NCBI RefSeq assembly: GCF_019801465.1
Contig: NZ_JAHVJA010000001.1
Coordinates: 894,182-958,181, forward strand
From: Leisingera daeponensis
Lineage (GTDB): Bacteria > Pseudomonadota > Alphaproteobacteria > Rhodobacterales > Rhodobacteraceae
Reading direction: 5' to 3'
DNA: 64,000 bases
The notes under the pieces are model-generated. The model did not search any database, was not told the DNA's origin, and saw nothing but the letters and a program-made list of their open reading frames with translations. The translations under genes and the position numbers were made by a program. Numbering within the stretch: the stretch's first letter is position 1; each line of letters starts with the position of its first letter. Below are positions 61,045 through 64,000 of the stretch, in pieces.

Positions 61045-62484
61045 ATGACACAACCACAGATATGGCAACTGAGCGCCACCGAACTGACCGCACTGACCCG
61101 CGCCGGGGATCTGAGCGCAGAGGCTGCAGCCCAGGCTTCCATCGACCGGATGAACGCGGTGAACCCGGGCCTGAACGCAGTGGTAGAGGACCTCAGCAGC
61201 GAGGCGCTCGACCGCGCCCGCGCGCTGGACAAGGCGCGCAGCGGCGGCGCGGAGCCCGGCCCGCTGCACGGTGTGCCGGTCACCATCAAGATCAACATCG
61301 ATCAGAAGGGCCACGCCACCTCCAACGGGGTGACAGCGCTGAAGGACCTGATTGCCCCGGCCGATGCACCCGTCGTTGAGAACCTGCAAAAGGCCGGCGC
61401 GGTGGTGATCGGCCGCACCAACACGCCGGAGTTCTCCTTCCGCGCAGACACCGACAACCCGCTGCACGGGCGCACCCATAACCCCTGGGGGCGGCATATC
61501 TCTCCGGGCGGTTCCTCCGGCGGCGCGGGGGCTGCGGTGATGGCCGGGATCGGCGCGCTGGCACACGGCAATGACATCGGCGGCAGCTTGCGCTTTCCCG
61601 CCGCGGCCAATGGCGCGGTCACCGTGAAGCCGGGGCTGGGCCGGGTGCCGGCCTGGAACCCCAGCCAAACGGCGGAACGCGGTCTGCTGGCGCAACTGAT
61701 GTCGGTACAGGGGCTGATCACCCGCACCGCGGAGGACCTGCACCTGTCGATGCCCTCCCTGATTGCCGCCGATCCGCGCGATCCCTTTCACGTGCCGATG
61801 CCCTGGCGCGGCGAGGCGCTGGACCGCCCCATCAAGGTCGCCTTTACCAAAAACACTCACGGCTATGAGCTGCACCCGGAGGTCGAGGCCGCGCTGGACT
61901 TCGCCCGGGATGCGCTGGCGGATGCCGGCTATGCCGTCGAAGAGGCGGAGCCGCCGAATGCGTTCGAGGCCGGGCGCACAGGCTACCGGGCGCTGATGGG
62001 CGAGATCTATGCGCTGATGAAGGCGGATGTGGATGCGGCCGGCTCGCAGGCTGTGCGCGATATCTTCGCGGTCTACTTCCAGGAGTTTCCGCCCTTTGCC
62101 GGCGATGAGCTGCTGCAGATGATGGCCAAGCGCACCCATTACGCGCGCCAGTGGTCGCTGTTCATGGAAAACTACCCGCTGGTGCTGTCGCCCTTCCTGC
62201 CGCAGCCCTTCTTCAAACCGGACCGCGACACCGAAGGCGCGGAAGGCGTGCATGAGGTGCTGGGCTGCGCCGTCTATTCCTATGCGATGAATTTCCTGGG
62301 GCTTCCTGCGGCTTCGGTCCCGGCCCGGCTGGCACAGCTGCCGAAAGGTGCGCAACCCGTCAATGTGCAACTCGCCGCCCGCCGCTGGCGCGAAGACCTG
62401 GCAGTGGACGCCTGCGCCGCGATCGAGTCCCGCGCCGGCCGGATGTGCCTGCCGCTTTGGGAGAAGATGGCTGCAGGCGTATAA
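61045..62484 (+). CDS. Amidase signature family protein
   Basis: This 479-residue protein has the Ser-cisSer-Lys triad of the family. The lysine is in GVPVTIKINIDQKGH, the cis-serine in SPGGSSGGAGAAVMAG and the nucleophilic serine in HGNDIGGSLRFPAAANGAV. Family members hydrolyse acyl amides, and the group also includes GatA; the lack of gatB/gatC nearby and the sequence favour a catabolic amidase. Substrate unknown. AGGGAGG precedes ATG 61045. It is bracketed by terminators and is likely monocistronic. Confidence 0.9.
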   Translation: MTQPQIWQLSATELTALTRAGDLSAEAAAQASIDRMNAVNPGLNAVVEDLSSEALDRARALDKARSGGAEPGPLHGVPVTIKINIDQKGHATSNGVTALKDLIAPADAPVVENLQKAGAVVIGRTNTPEFSFRADTDNPLHGRTHNPWGRHISPGGSSGGAGAAVMAGIGALAHGNDIGGSLRFPAAANGAVTVKPGLGRVPAWNPSQTAERGLLAQLMSVQGLITRTAEDLHLSMPSLIAADPRDPFHVPMPWRGEALDRPIKVAFTKNTHGYELHPEVEAALDFARDALADAGYAVEEAEPPNAFEAGRTGYRALMGEIYALMKADVDAAGSQAVRDIFAVYFQEFPPFAGDELLQMMAKRTHYARQWSLFMENYPLVLSPFLPQPFFKPDRDTEGAEGVHEVLGCAVYSYAMNFLGLPAASVPARLAQLPKGAQPVNVQLAARRWREDLAVDACAAIESRAGRMCLPLWEKMAAGV

Positions 62485-62655
62485 CAGACGGTGCCCCGGC
62501 AGCGGCTGGCGCCGCAGGTCTCCGCGGCGGATGTCCGCTGCACCGGATTGCCCGGCCTGCATCGTTGGGGAGGAAGCCAGGGGGGCTGAGGACTGGGTTC
62601 AGCAGGCGGGCTTGGATCAATACCGCCATGCCTCCGGGACTTTCGGTTTCAGTGC

Positions 62656-62691
62656 CTCCGGGGGCAGGATGTCCCGTCCCCGGAGTCTTTT
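62656..62691 (+). terminator. Terminator downstream of the amidase gene
   Basis: CTCCGGGG (62656-62663) and CCCCGGAG (62678-62685) pair perfectly around a 14-nt loop and are followed by TCTTTT. The distance of about 170 bases from the stop is long, so a processed 3' region is possible. Confidence 0.6.
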
Positions 62692-62854
62692 CCTGACCCG
62701 TTTCACTCACTACCAAAGCCGCCCCGCTCGCCCGAATACGCGGGCGCGGGTGGACCGGACCTGGCCGGCGGGGCACTCGGAACAGGAAAACAACAAAATC
62801 CGCCGGCACGGCTCCCGGCCTTGCAGCCGCAGGCAAACGCCACCAGCATCTGCC

Positions 62855-62863
62855 TGTGGATAA
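62855..62863 (-). promoter_or_regulatory. Single perfect DnaA box
   Basis: The complement reads TTATCCACA, the exact consensus DnaA box. Another exact copy lies inside the TPR gene at 9005-9013. One box alone does not make an origin; it may titrate DnaA or be chance. Confidence 0.4.
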
Positions 62864-62922
62864 AGCATCACATGGAATGGTTACCGCAAAGTTCACAGTC
62901 TCGTGAACCAAACGTTAAAGCT

Positions 62923-63684
62923 TCAGGTAAACTGCTCTGAGATCAGTCTTTCCTCCAATCCGTGGCCGGGATCGAAGAGAATTTTATGACGGATCTGCGT
63001 GTCGGCGCGGATCTCCACCCAGTCGATGTCGGCCACAGAAATCGAATCCGCATCCGCCATAACCGGGCGCTTGTCCGCTTCCAGAACGTCAAACCGCACC
63101 ATCGCGTTGCTGGGCAGCAGCGCGCCCCGCCAGCGCCGCGGCCGGAAGGCGGCAATTGCGGTGAGCGCCAGCACGTCGGCGCCGATCGGCAGGATCGGAC
63201 CGTGAGCCGAGTAGTTGTAGGCGGTGGACCCCGCGGGCGTTGAAACCAGGGCGCCGTCGCAGACCAGCTCCTCCATCCGCACCCTTCCATCCACCGAAAC
63301 CCTGAGACGCGCCGCCTGCGGGCCTGCCCGCAGCAGCGAAACCTCGTTGATCGCCAGCGCCTTGTGCACCTCGCCGCGGCGGTCCATCGCCGTCATTGAC
63401 AGCGGGTTGATAATCTCCTGCACCGCTTCCTCGAGCCGTTCGATCAGACCGTCCTCGCGGTATTCGTTCATCAGGAAGCCGACGGTGCCGCGGTTCATGC
63501 CGTAGACCGGCGCCGGGTGATCGACCATGGTATGAAGGGTCCGCAGCATAAATCCGTCGCCGCCAAGGGCGACAATCACCTGCGCCTGCTCAGGCGGCAC
63601 ATGGCCGTAGCGGCGGCACAGCTCGTTCAGCGCATCCTGTGCGACGTCGACCTCGCTGGCCAGAAAGGCGATTCTCAAACTCAT
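62923..63684 (-). CDS. nadK: NAD kinase
   Basis: This 253-residue enzyme phosphorylates NAD to NADP. It has the conserved [16 protein letters not shown], the [13 protein letters not shown] loop, [17 protein letters not shown] and the NAD-binding [20 protein letters not shown]. The start at 63684 ([10 protein letters not shown]) is where the Rossmann-like domain begins in homologues; longer in-frame starts have no support. It is divergent from glyA. Confidence 0.95.
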   Translation of the reverse strand: MSLRIAFLASEVDVAQDALNELCRRYGHVPPEQAQVIVALGGDGFMLRTLHTMVDHPAPVYGMNRGTVGFLMNEYREDGLIERLEEAVQEIINPLSMTAMDRRGEVHKALAINEVSLLRAGPQAARLRVSVDGRVRMEELVCDGALVSTPAGSTAYNYSAHGPILPIGADVLALTAIAAFRPRRWRGALLPSNAMVRFDVLEADKRPVMADADSISVADIDWVEIRADTQIRHKILFDPGHGLEERLISEQFT

Positions 63685-63786
63685 GAAATCTGTTTCCGGT
63701 ATTAGCCATGTGGTTCCGAAACAATCACAGCTTTCCGCCGATGGCCATAGTTGCCGTTCTGTCGCAGGGATATGTCGCTTTACAGG

Positions 63787-63817
63787 CTTCCTGCGCAAGG
63801 AAGTTTCCGATAGGAAA
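63787..63817 (+). promoter_or_regulatory. Two tandem hairpins in the glyA leader
   Basis: CTTCCT (63787-63792) and AGGAAG (63798-63803) form one stem. TTTCC (63804-63808) and GGAAA (63813-63817) form a second that directly abuts it. GGAAGTTTCC across the junction allows an alternative pairing of the inner arms, so the two structures can compete. They lie 38 bases before the glyA start and could be an attenuator or ligand-responsive leader. Confidence 0.45.
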
Positions 63818-63854
63818 TCCCTCAATTCTGATCCCCAACTCCAACGGAGCCACC

Positions 63855-64000
63855 ATGACTGAAGCGACCCGTGACCCCGGCTTTTTCACCCAAGCGCTGT
63901 CTGAGCGCGATCCTGAACTGTTCGGCGCGATCACGGCCGAGCTGGGCCGCCAGCGCGATGAGATCGAGCTGATCGCCTCCGAGAACATCGTCTCCGCCGC
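63855..64000 (+). CDS. glyA: Serine hydroxymethyltransferase, 5' end only
   Basis: The first 48 codons are present and the gene runs off the right edge. The start reads [20 protein letters not shown] followed by [15 protein letters not shown], the strongly conserved beginning of GlyA. This PLP enzyme interconverts serine and glycine and charges tetrahydrofolate with a one-carbon unit. The PLP lysine lies outside the window. The ribosome site is CGGAGCC close to ATG 63855. Confidence 0.94.
   Translation, partial: MTEATRDPGFFTQALSERDPELFGAITAELGRQRDEIELIASENIVSA

Larger units (their letters stand above)
62485..62922. other. Intergenic region between convergent amidase and nadK genes
   Basis: No gene is supported in these 438 bases; the open frames on both strands are arginine/proline-rich and lack ribosome sites. 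Contents are an amidase terminator (62656-62691), a perfect DnaA box (62855-62863), and a dyad GTTCAC/GTGAAC at 62891-62908 with a 6-base centre, which may end the nadK transcript. Base composition shifts to A/T-richer after 62840. Confidence 0.5.

Noticed and set aside
62855..62863. Replication origin at the DnaA box
   Set aside because: A single box without an A/T-rich unwinding region, repeats or dnaA/hemE-type neighbours does not support an origin.
62360..62911. Minus-strand open frame of 183 codons after the amidase gene
   Set aside because: It overlaps the end of the amidase gene, is Arg/Pro/Ala-rich and crosses the amidase terminator.
1..64000. Mobile elements, CRISPR arrays, prophage genes, tRNA and rRNA genes
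   Set aside because: I read for transposases, integrases, regularly spaced repeats, phage structural genes and tRNA cloverleaf features and saw none; a tRNA search program would be needed to exclude an unusual tRNA.

Overview
The window is a GC-rich chromosomal segment from a marine alphaproteobacterium, most likely a Roseobacter-group member of the Rhodobacterales (Leisingera, Phaeobacter or Ruegeria type). The evidence is the gene content (fused MrpAB antiporter, a selD fused to an NADH-dehydrogenase-like domain, opgCGH, malic enzyme with a phosphotransacetylase tail, prpE, long DmdC-type acyl-CoA dehydrogenase) and the dense packing with many ATGA overlaps. The genus is an inference from recalled protein families. 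I see no insertion sequence, prophage, CRISPR array, rRNA or tRNA. This reads as core or stable chromosome rather than an island.

Layout. 1-7.6 kb: the 5' end of clpP, a GlxA/AraC regulator, an ArsR repressor carrying the cysteine pair of persulfide sensors, a PhoX-type phosphatase, a DUF302 protein, and a thiamine-diphosphate enzyme translationally coupled to a type III CoA-transferase. 7.9-13.9 kb: a TPR protein followed by opgC-opgG/D-opgH for osmoregulated periplasmic glucans. 14.1-15.4 kb: a secreted esterase and a rhodanese. 15.7-21.6 kb: the complete Mrp cation/proton antiporter (AB, C, D, E, F, G), followed closely by selD and, convergently, mnmH for 2-selenouridine in tRNA. 25-32 kb: a MarR regulator, a SRAP (YedK) protein, a TPR-sulfotransferase, DUF1992, a 5'-nucleotidase, and DUF952-pyrD-arsC.

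32-43.7 kb: a MATE exporter with two hotdog thioesterases, two tandem MerR paralogues, and a beta-oxidation cluster (two acyl-CoA dehydrogenases, a 70-residue protein, a GST, thiolase, cupin, FadJ-type multienzyme). 43.7-51.6 kb: a degenerate Hint protein, a sulfotransferase, a DMT transporter, an acyl-CoA ligase, an M48-like protein that has lost its zinc motif, a methyltransferase and a SPOR protein. 51.7-55.4 kb: cdd-deoA-deoB-upp, a pyrimidine and deoxyribonucleoside salvage operon. 56-64 kb: maeB, a GFA protein, prpE with an array of TTTGCAAA-like sites, an amidase, nadK and the start of glyA.

Central carbon metabolism dominates the second half. Fatty-acid oxidation, propionate activation and malic enzyme together suggest growth on organic acids and lipids. 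The most interesting unexplained signals are the ScfR/PccR-like site array in front of prpE, two abutting perfect palindromes at 28562-28600, a nested inverted-repeat element at 38915-39128, the pseudo-M48 protein at 48201-49211, and tandem hairpins in front of glyA. I did not find a clearly new multi-gene system.
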